From the NCBI GenBank assembly GCA_029204045.2, contig CM055066.1, positions 48,190,972 to 48,254,971 of the forward strand: DNA of 64,000 nt. Direction: 5' to 3'. This DNA comes from Tillandsia leiboldiana (taxonomy: Eukaryota > Streptophyta > Magnoliopsida > Poales > Bromeliaceae). Within the stretch, counting starts at the first letter, position 1; every line of letters starts with the position of its first letter. The notes under the pieces are model-generated. The model worked only from the letters and a program-made list of their open reading frames with translations. It made no database searches and had not been told where the DNA came from. Shown one piece after another: positions 20,689-31,473 of this stretch. Both the position numbers and the translations under genes were made by a program.

Positions 20689-20971
20689 GATCCGGATCAG
20701 ACTGTTCGATCCGGATCCCGAAGGTGGTTCGTTCATACACCAGTTCAATCCGGATCGTAGCTTCCCTTGATCCGGATCCCGAACACTGAGTTTACCATTT
20801 TATTTGAACGATCCGGATCAGGCTTCGCAATCCGGATCCCGAACGTTGATGTTTGGTAAACTGTATGAACGATCCGGATCAAGCACTTCGATCCGGATCC
20901 CGAACCTTCGTTTTTCTGGAAACTGTTTTTCTCGCTACTGCAATCCGGATCGCCGATCTCCGATCCGGATC
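20689..20971 (+). promoter_or_regulatory. Palindrome array in copia U3
   Basis: Ten copies of (G)ATCCGGATC at 20689, 20708, 20748, 20769, 20810, 20830, 20871, 20890, 20943 and 20962, many followed by CCGAAC and arranged in pairs about 20 bases apart. The core is a perfect palindrome, as expected for a dimeric transcription factor site or a methylation-prone CpG cluster. Enhancer function is inferred from the position 70 bp upstream of the TATA box. Confidence 0.7.
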
Positions 20972-21038
20972 GTCGTCATGTAAAAACTCCAGAAAAGGTT
21001 AGTTTTTTATCCTTATCTTCTTCCAAGGGTTTCTAACC

Positions 21039-21047
21039 TATAAATAG
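21039..21047 (+). promoter_or_regulatory. TATA box of copia 5' LTR
   Basis: TATAAATAG, with a likely transcription start about 30 bp downstream. The identical box lies at 30709-30717 in the 3' LTR. Confidence 0.8.
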
Positions 21048-21328
21048 ACCCTATGTTTCTTTTTCTAGGGTTAATCCAAATAGCCGTCATAATAATATAT
21101 AATCTTATATACGGCCTAAGATCCACATATAGAGAAGAAAAGAAATACTAGATTTAATCTTATGTTTCTTCATCTATATTGATTGATTTGATTCTAGGTT
21201 TTCATACTCACATTTTGAGTTGAATCAAATCAATGAATACTTAGATGGTATTTCCGATCTATTTCTAATCTAAGTATTCGGCGGATCATCACCACCCAAA
21301 AAACAACGATTTACCCCAAAATCGGCGC

Positions 21329-21502
21329 GTGGACTCGCGTGGCCTTGTGGATTCAAGGTGCAACCGCTCTCGTGGATTCGGAGCGAGGTACATTCGTGGA
21401 TTCGAAGCGTGCTACTGGGTGAAGACCGTGGATTCGGTCGGACGTCGTGGACTCGACGTTGGACGCCGTGGATTCGGCGTTGGACGCACATCGTGGATTC
21501 GA
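21329..21502 (+). repeat. GTGGATTCG minisatellite in copia LTR leader
   Basis: Eight degenerate copies of GTGGA(T/C)TCG at 21329, 21347, 21372, 21396, 21428, 21447, 21468 and 21493, spaced 18-32 bp. It lies in the transcribed LTR part, inside a 79-codon open frame of no recognisable product. It is repeated at 30999-31172 in the 3' LTR. Confidence 0.8.
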
Positions 21503-21805
21503 GAAGCGTCGTGGAGCGAGCGGAGAAGATCAACTAGGAGCGTATGGAAAAGGTTGAGTCGTCTGTGAGTACGGTATATCATCTTGTACATGTTTAATTC
21601 TAGTGGATTTCACCGTGTTATCGGTCCCGTGGTTTTTTACTCCGGTTTGGAGTTTTCCACGTAAAAATCTCTGCGTGTTATTTATTTTTCCGCATTGGGT
21701 TTTTATATCGCAAAGATTTTTGAGTGTTTATGGTTTACACCTATTCACCCCCCTCTAGGTGTTTTTTCCCCTATTTAGATCCTATTATTCATATAACCCA
21801 ACAAG

Positions 21806-21817
21806 TGGTATCAGAGC
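21806..21817 (+). other. Copia primer binding site
   Basis: TGGTATCAGAGC, two bases after the LTR end, complementary to initiator tRNA-Met. Confidence 0.93.
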
Positions 21818-21836
21818 GGGAATAGGGTTGTAAACA

Positions 21837-24800
21837 ATGGTTGGTGGAAACATCAACAGACCCCCGTTCTTCGATGGAACAAATTATGCGTACTGGAAAG
21901 TACGGATGAAAGCCTTTTTAATTTCCATCGACGAATGGGTGTGGCAATCAATTGAATTAGGATGGTCTAATCCAACTGAAATTATTGGTGATGTTCGCAC
22001 CATCAAACCTAGGTCGAAATGGACCAAGGAAGAGATTGATATATCTTCTTACAATGGCAAGGGAATAAATGCTTTATTTAATGCCTTATCACAAACAGAG
22101 TTCTCTCGCGTCTCGGCATGTGAGACTGCGAAAGAAATCTGGGATGTTCTTCAAGTTACGCATGAGGGAACTAACCTTGTGAAGATTCAGAAACTGCAAA
22201 TGCTTACGAGCAAGTTTGACTCTATTTTCATGGCAGAAAATGAATCGTTCACTGACTATTACACACGATTGCAAGACATCGTAAACTCATGTGCTAACTT
22301 GGGAGAGAAGATTCCAGAATATAAAATTGTAAGAAAGATCTTAAGAACTCTTCCTGAAAGATTTCGTTCCAAGGTTACAGCCATTGAAACTATTAAACAC
22401 CCGGACGAAATCCGTGTAGAAGAATTAGTTGGTTCTTTACAAACTTATGAAATGACATTTCCTACTAACTATTCTTCGGGAAATGCATCCTCTTCTAAGT
22501 GTTCAGGTTATGCTTTGAAAACAACAAAAGAAGAAGTCGCGGATTCATCCTCCTCAGGCGATGACGAGAATTTATCTATGGAGGACTTTGAGAAGCAGCT
22601 CGCTCTCTTGACAAGGAAGTTTCGCCGAAATTTTCGAAGGGGTAATTCAAGCAAAACTCCATCCTTCGGAAAGTGGAAGAAAGGCAAGGGTTCTTCAAGT
22701 TACAAGTCAAGAAAGCAAGAAGGCTTTTCTAAGGATAAGAAAAGCACAGAAGGACAAGTCCAATGCTTCAAGTGCCGAGGGTACGGCCATATCTCAACGG
22801 AATGTCCAACTAAGAATCCGTCTAAGAAGAAGGCGATGCAAGCCGTCACTTGGGATGACACCTCATCGTCAAATGAGTCATCGTCAAGTGATGAAGAAGA
22901 CAACGCAACTGCGTTCCACGCGTCCACATCTTCACCCTTCATGTGCTTAATGGCAAGTACATCCGACTCGCTGTCCAACTCCACTGTTGAAAAGAATGCA
23001 ACGGACAATGAATCGGATGATTCGGAAGGTGAAGATTTTGCTCTAGCCTACCATAGACTTTTGAGGGATTCAAAGAAATTGACTAAGCAAAACAAGGGGT
23101 TGAGAGGGAGATTGCAGGATCTCGAAGAAGAACTAAAAAGGGTAACTTCTCTCTCGACCGATCTTGAAGTGGAAAGGGATAATCTGATAAAAGCAAATGT
23201 TTCCCTTCAAGAGTCCAATGAGCAATTCGAGAAGAATTATATAGATATGGTTAACAAAGCGAATTACTTCTTGAAGCTCAACGGCGAGGCTCGACAGAAA
23301 AAATTGGAAATGACAGAGACCATTATCCAACTCAAGGATGACTTACAGCGATTTTCATCAGGAAGGAGTAAGTTGGATAAGCTTCTTGGTCTTGGTCAAT
23401 CAAACAAGTTCGGCCTCGGATACAATCGAACTAAAGACGATTTTAGTTCGGTTGGGACAGTTTTTGTGCCTCAGTCGGTATCTCCTCCTCCAACACCGGA
23501 ATTCACGACAAGCAACGACAACAAGCCTACTTCACCCTCCTCGGGATCGTCAAGCACTAAGGTATGTTTTCGTTGTAATTTTGTAGGGCACATAAGGAGA
23601 AATTGCAAGATGGGAGCCAAAGGGTCAACTCAAACACTTCTTGCAACGACTACCAAAAGGGTGATTCCTCGGAAATCAAATGCAAATTATTCGAAAGGAA
23701 AAAGCCTCGGTAGTTCATCAAATAAGACGACGACGTCAAGGAAAAGCGATGGATCAAACAAGACGCTTTCACCAAAGGTATCAACCTCACAATCACTTCC
23801 GACGTACACCAAAACTCGAAAGGTTTGGGTACGCAAAGGTGAAGTTTTTCCTTGTCTTGTTACAAATATTTTCTTGCATGCATATGATAATTCGTCTTGG
23901 TATCTGGATAGCGGCTGTTCCCGTCACATGACCGGTGACAAAAACTACTTTCAAAATTTTGAGAAAATCTCCGGAGGACTTGTGGTTTTCGGAGACGGTC
24001 AGTCTTCCAAAATTGTTGGAAAAGGAACGGTAGCTATTCCAGATGGCCCGATTCTGAATAATGTATTATTTGTTGATGGGCTTAAGACTAACCTCATTAG
24101 TATCAGTCAACTTTGCGACAATGGTTTTTCTGTTAATTTTTCATCTGTTGAATGCATTGTAACTGATAAAGATCATGTTTTCTTTTTAAAAGGGGTTAGA
24201 TCTGAAAACAATTATTATGTTGTTCCCAATAAAATTTCTGAAAATTGTAACTTAGCCTCTTTGGATAATGAAACACTTTGGCATGAAAGGCTAGGACACA
24301 TAAATTTTAAGGAACTTGTTAGAATTTCGAACAAAGACGTGGTCAAGGGGGTTCCTAAACTTTCACTTAATCAAAACATTGTGTGTGGTGGTTGTCAAAA
24401 GGGAAAACAATCTAGGACTGCGCACAAGAACTTGAATCACGTCGGTACCAAACGGCCCTTGGAATTATTGCATATGGATCTTATGGGGCCAACACGTCAA
24501 CCATCCTTGGGAGGTAAATGGTATATTTTCTTATTGGTTGATGATTTCTCTCGGTATTCATGGGTAGCATTTTTAAAAGAGAAAGCTGATACTTTTGATT
24601 CTTTTCACGAGATTTGCCTTCGTATTATGATTGAAAAGAATGAAAAGATCATTCGTGTTAGAAGTGATAGAGGTGGAGAATTCATAAATTCTAAATTCAT
24701 TGATTTTTGCACTTCCAACGGCATTAAGCATGAATTCTCAGCACCCTATACACCTCAACAGAATGGTGTTGTCGAGCGCAAAAACCGGGTTGTTCAAGAG

Positions 24801-26957
24801 ATGGCACGTGTTATGCTTCATAGCCAGAATTTACCGCTATATTTTTGGGCTGAAGCTGTGAACACTGCAATCTATGTTATTAATCGAGTTTATTTGCGCC
24901 CGGGAACGTTAAATACACCATATGAACTATGGTGTTGTAGAAAACCCAACATCAAATATTTTCGTATCTTCGGGAGTCGATGTTACATCTTATGTAACCG
25001 CGAAAATCTTGGAAAGTTTGACTCTCGAAGTGACGAAGGGATTTTCTTGGGGTATTCTACGAATAGTAGAGCATATCGGGTATTTAACTTGGAATCTAAG
25101 ACGATCGTAGAATCTATAAATGTTAAAGTAGATGAAGCTTTCCACTTTGCATCTGATAAATCTACCCCTGATATCTCTCTTGATGATGATACTCCTGTAA
25201 GTGCATCTTCTCATGATAATACTTCCAATATTAATGATGCATCTAATGGTTCTTCAAGTTTATCTGATGTGCAGGAATCATCTCATGTACCTCCGAGTAC
25301 TCCATTACAACAAACGTTACGCATCTCCAAGGATCATCCTGAATCAAACATCATTGGAGACCCACAAGAAGGAGTCAAAACTCGGAGACAGTTGGTTTGT
25401 GGATTCGCCTGTTACGTTTCCATGATCGAACCAAAGAACATCGATGAAGCTCTTCAGGATGACTACTGGATTGAAGCAATGCAGGAAGAGCTCCATCAGT
25501 TTGAACGCAACAAAGTCTGGGAATTAACGACGCCTCCGAAGCAACACAATGTGATTGGTACTAAATGGATTTTCAAGAACAAGAAAAATGAGGATGCTAC
25601 CATCATCAGGAACAAAGCACGTTTAGTTGCTCAAGGCTACTCTCAAATGGAAGGTATAGACTTTGATGAAACGTTCGCCCCTGTAGCTAGACTCGAGTCC
25701 ATTCGTATCTTATTCGCTATTGCTTGTCACTTCAATATAAAACTCTTTCAAATGGACGTTAAGAGCGCGTTTTTAAATGGGTTTTTAAATGAGGAAGTTT
25801 ATGTGGCTCAACCGAAAGGTTTTGTAGACTGTAAACTACCTAACCATATTTTTCGTTTGAAAAAGGCTCTTTATGGTTTAAAACAAGCACCGCGAGCATG
25901 GTACGAAAGGTTGACAAAGCACCTTTTGGAGAAGGGCTATACTCGAGGGGGAGCAGATCGGACTCTCTTTGTGAAGCATTATCAAAATAACTTCATTGTT
26001 GCATAAATCTATGTCGATGACATTGTGTTTGGAGCAACAAAGGATAATGATGCTTCTAAATTCGCAGAAACCATGGAAAGCGAATTTGAGATGTCTATGA
26101 TGGGCGAACTGACATACTTTCTTGGATTGCAAGTGAAACAAAATGGTGAAGGCATCCATCTGTGTCAATCCAAGTACGCAAAGGAGTTGGTAAAGAAATT
26201 CGGATTAGAAGATTCTAAAGATTTTCCTACTCCTATGGGAACTAGCAATAAGGGATTAGGAAGTGAATCTCTTAGTGATAATGTAGACGAGAAACTCTAT
26301 CGCAGCATGATTGGAAGTCTACTTTACCTCACAGCTAGTCGCCCGGATATATCCTTTAGTGTTGGGATTTGCGCGAGATATCAATCAGCACCAAAGGAGG
26401 TTCACCTGAAAGCGGTGAAACGGATCATCCGGTACGTCAAAGGAACTGTAAACTTCGGAATTTGGTATCCTATGGGAACAAGTTTAGATATTATTGGATA
26501 CTCAGATGCCGATTGGGCAGGATCTGTGGATGATCGGAAAAGTACGAGTGGTGCATGTTTTTATCTTGGTCATTGTCTTGTTGCATGGCATAGTAAAAAG
26601 CAAAACTGCATTGCACTCTCGACTGCCGAAGCGGAATACATCTCAGCGGGTAGTTGTTCAACTCAACTTATTTGGATGAAAAGCGTGTTGAGCGACTTCC
26701 GGATTTCAGCAACTTCGGTAACTGTTTTATGTGACAACACAAGTGCTATAAACATTTCAAAAAACCCTGTGTTGCACTCTAGAACAAAACACATTGAACT
26801 TAGATATCATTTTCTTAGAGAGCTAGTTGAATCAAATATTCTTCAAATTTCCTACATTTCAACTGAAGATCAATTAGCTGACATTTTAACAAAACCTTTG
26901 GATCAAAAACGTTTTATTCATTTGCGTAAAGCAATTGGAATGCTTTCCTTGAAATAA
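21837..26957 (+). CDS. Copia gag-pol polyprotein, one in-frame stop
   Basis: From the ATG at 21837 a single frame runs 1706 codons, with one TAA at 26004-26006 (codon 1390). Gag (UBN2-type) takes residues 1-220. A zinc knuckle CFKCRGYGHISTEC is at 310-323, a coiled coil at about 404-505, and a second knuckle CFRCNFVGHIRRNC at 577-590. Protease follows with WYLDSGCSRHM (DSG 691-693). The integrase zinc domain (WHERLGH..CGGCQKGK) is near 815-855, and the integrase core has D881, D944 and E980 (DD35E). Reverse transcriptase starts near 1210 and its YVDD begins at residue 1392, two codons after the stop. RNase H holds GYSDADWAG, STAEAEY and DNTSA. The stop removes the RT catalytic site and RNase H unless read through. 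Everything else looks intact. Confidence 0.95.
26004..26006 (+). other. Premature stop in copia RT
   Basis: TAA in the gag-pol frame, directly before ATC-TAT-GTC-GAT-GAC coding the YVDD block. One base change from a sense codon would explain it; a C-to-T transition is the simplest. No frameshift is present on either side. Confidence 0.9.
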
Positions 26958-27893
26958 ACCCTTTTTGAAACTCTTGTTTAGGTTAGGTTTTGTTTTTGTG
27001 TTTTTGTTCATTATCTATGCTTAGACATAGAATATTAATTGAGCATTAGTTTTATCGACTTTGACTGCATCCTTTTATATATTTAGAAATCTATTATGCT
27101 TTAGATATCATAATATTTCATTTGATGCAATGATCATTTATGTCAATTAACTCATCTTTGTTTTGATCAAAGTCAATTTCTCTCTCGATGATCTCTTGGT
27201 ATAGTTTTTATCTTATTTGACTGTTTAGTCGAGTATGAAATCGAGATCAATATTTGGCTGAATACTTTATATCTTAAATAATTGATAGCCAATTGAGAGG
27301 GAGTCAAAGAAAAAGTATTATGTTCAAAAGATGTGGAAAGAGTTACATCCCAATGAGGAGTGTGAAAACTACCACCACATGGAGGAAAGAGCTACCACCT
27401 CGGTCGTCCGAGTACTGTGTGCAGCTACCACATGTATACCAAGCAAGGTTTTTCAAGTTTGATTAATTAAAATGCATGTTGAAATACTTGACTCTGTCAA
27501 AATTTCAAGGTTGGTATAAGGTGGGATTTTTAATGAAAGATGCTCAAAGAGCCACTCTCTTCAATAAATTGACGAGATATATTATCTAATTTATCGGGGA
27601 TGTTAGACATCTATTGATCTTTGTATTTCATTTTCTTTACCGAATTGATGATTTGATAAAGGCATTACTTATAAGATCAAGTTAGATGTAATTGAAGTTG
27701 TTCAACTTTAAGGGATTTAATTTTTATAAATTTTCGTTTCATTTGTTGGATGTTATTGATAGATTTAGTATAATCTATTTCTTGTTGTATGAAATGATGA
27801 TTTTCGTTTAAAGTTGATACACAAAAGTGCTTACAATCTTTTTCTGGTTTTTCTAGAATTTCTCTGAAATTTTCTAAAGAAAAAGTTGGAGCC
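26958..27893 (+). other. Copia spacer between pol and env-like unit
   Basis: AT-rich, with no open frame of note. Contains a repeated short motif (AGCTACCAC/ACTACCACC) at 27360-27430. Nothing else recognised. Confidence 0.5.
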
Positions 27894-28043
27894 GATCCGG
27901 ATTGGACCTGCCGATCCGGATCCCGAACGCAGATATTCTTCTGCGGGCAGACGATCCGGATTGGACCTGCCGATCCGGATCCCGAACGCAGTTTTTCACT
28001 GCGGGTAGCCGATCCGGATCGTAATCACGAACTGATCCGGATC
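27894..28043 (+). promoter_or_regulatory. Internal copy of the LTR palindrome array
   Basis: Six GATCCGGAT(C/T) sites at 27894, 27913, 27953, 27972, 28011 and 28034. The first four form a 59-bp tandem duplication (27891-27950 and 27951-28008), again followed by CCCGAAC as in the LTR. A TATA-like TTTATATAGA (28054-28063) lies 11 bp downstream. Together they resemble a second promoter of LTR type in front of the env-like ORF. Confidence 0.6.
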
Positions 28044-28053
28044 GCGGCTAGGA

Positions 28054-28063
28054 TTTTATATAG
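28054..28063 (+). promoter_or_regulatory. Candidate internal TATA box of copia element
   Basis: TTTATATAGA, with an A-rich then pyrimidine-rich leader and a CTTCACTCTC-type start context about 60 bp further on. Confidence 0.5.
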
Positions 28064-28180
28064 AACAAAAAAGGGTTTTGATTTCTTTTACTCCAATCTT
28101 TTGTTCCAAAGTTTCCAGAGCTTCACTCTCTACATTTCATCCATCTTGGAAGCTTTCAAACTCAAGTTCTTCAATTCCAA

Positions 28181-28563
28181 GTAAGTTTTATTGATCAAAA
28201 TCTCGATTTTTCACAATTTTTCTTATTCCTCCTCAAAACGTGATGAATTTCTTGTATTAATTTCATTTGTGGATGGTTTTTGATCAAATTTCTTTTGAAA
28301 TAAGAACTCTGGGTAGATTAGTTTTGATTATATGCTAGGTATTCTCAAGATAAACGGATTTTTGGTCTTCGATTTCAAAAATTTCGGTTTTAGGGCATAT
28401 AATGGGAATTTTCTAAAATCATGAAATTGATCTATTTTAAAAATTCTTTTTGCAAAACTAATTTGATTCCTAGTCTCTCTACACGATAATGATTGTTTGG
28501 GTACAATTGTTCTAATTTTTGAAAATTAACAATTTTTTCGTGTTCTTGAGGTGTTGCTCACAG
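28181..28563 (+). other. Candidate leader intron before env-like ORF
   Basis: Near-consensus donor CCAA/GTAAGTTTT at 28181 and acceptor TTGCTCACAG/GATT ending 28563. The 383-bp interval is U-rich like plant introns, and the ATG follows 29 bases after the acceptor. Splicing is predicted, not seen. Confidence 0.45.
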
Positions 28564-28591
28564 GATTTCTTTTCACAAGAAACCAATAGCA

Positions 28592-29407
28592 ATGGTGATC
28601 ACGTGGATCATTCTCCTTCTAGCTGCTATGGTACATACGAGAGACACTGTCAAGCCCAAGAGGGCTAAGAAAGCGAAGAAAACTAAAGATGATTCCGATA
28701 CAGAATCTGAGACGGAATCGATCGATTGGGATGAGCTTCAAGTTGAAGCAACAGTTCCCACTGCTTCGAAGGGAAAAGCGCCTGCGGAGACATCAAAGGA
28801 AAAGGCTCCGCCCACTGCTACGGAAAAAGGAAAAGCACCAATGACCTCTTCATCCATATTCTTAAAAAGAAAGAGACTCGCTCGACGACCTGGACGAGCT
28901 CGAGGTATTGAAATAAATGAACCATGTCAAGAGAATCCAAAGAATATCTCTCAAATTGACACTGAATCTGAAGACGAAGAAGATTGAGACACATTTCTTG
29001 ATGAAGTACAACAAGGTATTGATGAAGAAAATAAGGTTTACCTAAAGAACAAGAAGCTGCTGAAGCCTTCCTCAATACTTAAGCAGCAAGCAAGGAAAAA
29101 GAATGTGCCAAGCAATGAACTTCTTGACAATTCACATTCTTTGCCAAGAAGATCTCCTCGGAATGAAGGACAGACTGCTCCGTCAATCGTAACACAACAC
29201 TCTTCAACTTCCAGAAGAATTGACCAAAAGGGAAACCTGGAGTCTTCCATCAAACAAGAACAAGATAAAATGACTCTAGAACTCAGAAAGATGTCCAAGG
29301 ACATACATCAGATGAAACAAGAGTGTTCTACGATTTCGGGAATGCTTAAAGGACTTTTGAAAAAGCTGGGCTGCACGAGCTCTGAAGACTCTGCCTCAGA
29401 TGATTGA
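28592..29407 (+). CDS. Copia env-like third ORF, one in-frame stop
   Basis: Frame of 271 codons from the ATG at 28592, interrupted once by TGA at 28985-28987 with no change of frame. It starts with a short hydrophobic stretch (ITWIILLLAAMV, residues 3-14) and a very basic patch (KPKRAKKAKKTK). Acidic and KGKAP-type repeats follow. The C-terminal 60 residues (EQDKMTLELRKMSKDIHQMK and on) look like a coiled coil. Extra ORFs at this place are known in SIRE-lineage copia elements and have been called env-like. Here no glycoprotein signature, cleavage site or second membrane segment is seen, so an envelope role is not supported. It may be a structural or accessory protein. Confidence 0.65.
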
Positions 29408-30117
29408 CTTGTGCTGTTTTTCTAATAATTCTCTTGTGCAGGAACTTCATTTTTTTTTAACTTTTTTTGTGCAGGTCTTTAAGTTTTAGTTTTAAGTTTT
29501 AGTTCTCACACTTTTGGTACTTGAACTGTTAACCTTTCTCTCCATTTTGGTAATTTTTTGGCTAACTTCTGTGACAAAAAGGGGGAGAGAGAGAAGTATA
29601 AACAATGGTTACTGAGAAAACTTGAAACTATAGAGGTAAGTATAACCTCAACTTGAAAGGTAAGTTGAACTTCAACTTTCGGTTTTCATTTGTGTTTGAG
29701 TGCATGCCTCGACTAACTATTCGACTAACTATTTGGGCATGTAATATAACTAACAAGTTGATGTTCACTAACATGACATTTGGTTTTTGATTGCATAGAA
29801 GATATGTTGGTGTTTTAACTATGATCAGTTTACATATCTGAATGTATAAATGTCATGGTAAGTATAAATGAGTATAAACTTCATCTATGTATGTGGTTTT
29901 TGAATGATATAAAATTCTTGAGGTATCTAACGATTTCTTTTGTCAAGAATGATTTCTTTTGCAGAGAGTACAGATGTCTAAGTCTAGAGTCTGTTTTAGG
30001 AGTTTAACTCATGTATTTTATTTTGGATCTCCATTGTAAATTTTTGTTGTATGGTGATAGCAACAAAAATATCTTTTTGAATTTTCTTGAGTGGATCTAT
30101 GTTTTGTCACGAAACCG
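29408..30117 (+). other. Copia 3' untranslated region
   Basis: T-rich sequence between the env-like ORF and the polypurine tract. Contains a GACAAAAAGGGGGAGAGAG stretch (29573-29591), a second purine run that might act as an internal polypurine tract. Confidence 0.5.
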
Positions 30118-30131
30118 CCAAAGGGGGAGAT
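30118..30131 (+). other. Copia polypurine tract
   Basis: CCAAAGGGGGAGAT adjoins the 3' LTR start at 30132. Confidence 0.9.
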
Positions 30132-31473
30132 TGTTACGGAATTTGAGTTGGCGTATTTCGTGAATTCGGTTAAGTCTTGAAGATTGAAGGTAAAGGAAGT
30201 TGGATCATATAACTCAATCTCAAGAAAGAAGAATTCAAAAGGATCAGGTATGTTTAACTTAATATCTTTGGTGATCCGAATACTTCTTATAGCGTAGAAA
30301 CACTTGGATGGATTTGTTATTGCATAAATATCAAAAACTGGACATGGGACATGTTCAGGATCCGGATCAGACTGTTCGATCCGGATCCCGAAGGTGGTTC
30401 GTTCATACACCAGTTCAATCCGGATCGTAGCTTCCCTTGATCCGGATCCCGAACACTGAGTTTACCATTTTATTTGAACGATCCGGATCAGGCTTCGCAA
30501 TCCGGATCCCGAACGTTGATGTTTGGTGAACTGTATGAACGATCCGGATCAAGCACTTCGATCCGGATCCCGAACCTTCGTTTTTCTGGAAACTGTTTTT
30601 CTCGCTACTGCAATCCGGATCGCCGATCTCCGATCCGGATCGTCGTCATGTAAAAACTCCAGAAAAGGTTAGTTTTTTATCCTTATCTTCTTCCAAGGGT
30701 TTCTAACCTATAAATAGACCCTATGTTTCTTTTTCTAGGGTTAATCCAAATAGCCGTCATAATAATATATAATCTTATATACGGCCTAAGATCCACATAT
30801 AGAGAAGAAAGAAAATACTAGATTTAATCTTATGTTTCTTCATCTATATTGATTGATTTGATTCTAGGTTTTCATACTCACATTTTGAGTTGAATCAAAT
30901 CAATGAATACTTAGATGGTATTTCCGATCTATTTCTAATCTAAGTATTCGGCGGATCATCACCACCCAAAAAACAACGATTTACCCCAAAATCGGTACGT
31001 GGACTCGCGTGGCCTTGTGGATTCAAGGTGCAACCGCTCTCGTGGATTCGGAGCGAGGTACATTCGTGGATTCGAAGCGTGCTACTGGGTGAAGACCGTG
31101 GATTCGGTCGGACGTCGTGGACTCGACGTTGGACGCCGTGGATTCGGCGTTGGACGCACATCGTGGATTCGAGAAGCGTCGTGGAGCGAGCGGAGAAGAT
31201 CAACTAGGAGCGTATGGAAAAGGTTGAGTCGTCTGTGAGTACGGTATATCATCTTGTACGTGTTTAATTCTAGTGGATTTCACCGTGTTATCGGTCCCGT
31301 GGTTTTTTACTCCGGTTTGGAGTTTTCCACGTAAAAATCTCTGCGTGTTATTTATTTTTCCGCATTGGGTTTTTATATCGCAAAGATTTTTGAGTGTTTA
31401 TGGTTTACACCTATTCACCCCCCTCTAGGTGTTTTTTCCCCTATTTAGATCCTATTATTCATATAACCCAACA
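30132..31473 (+). repeat. Copia 3' LTR
   Basis: Same length as the 5' LTR (1342 bp), with about eight substitutions (for example near 30176, 30528, 30810, 30997 and 31260). Followed by TGTAT (31474-31478), the second copy of the target duplication. Confidence 0.97.

Larger units (their letters stand above)
20462..21803 (+). repeat. Copia 5' LTR
   Basis: Starts TGTTACGGAATTTG, ends ATAACCCAACA. U3 carries ten ATCCGGATC palindromes, followed by a TATA box at 21039. The leader carries a GTGGATTCG minisatellite at 21329-21502. Confidence 0.97.
20462..31473 (+). mobile_element. Ty1/copia element, SIRE-type, young and nearly intact
   Basis: LTRs of 1342 bp each (20462-21803, 30132-31473) with about eight mismatches by eye, which is under 1 percent. 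The target duplication TGTAT is perfect (20457-20461 and 31474-31478). Contents in order: initiator-Met primer site; one long gag-pol frame of 1706 codons with a single stop; a 1-kb spacer; an array of ATCCGGAT palindromes with a TATA box; a 5' splice site and 3' splice site; an env-like ORF with a single stop; polypurine tract. The integrase-before-RT order is the copia order. The downstream extra ORF, gag size and coiled-coil suit the SIRE/Maximus lineage. It lies in element C. Confidence 0.95.

Noticed and set aside
20689..20971. Regularly spaced palindromes as a CRISPR-like array
   Set aside because: Repeats are 9-10 bp, spacing is uneven, and they sit in a plant LTR upstream of a TATA box.
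28592..29407. Copia third ORF as a true envelope glycoprotein
   Set aside because: There is only a short N-terminal hydrophobic stretch; no signal cleavage site, second membrane segment or cysteine pattern. Kept as env-like by position only.
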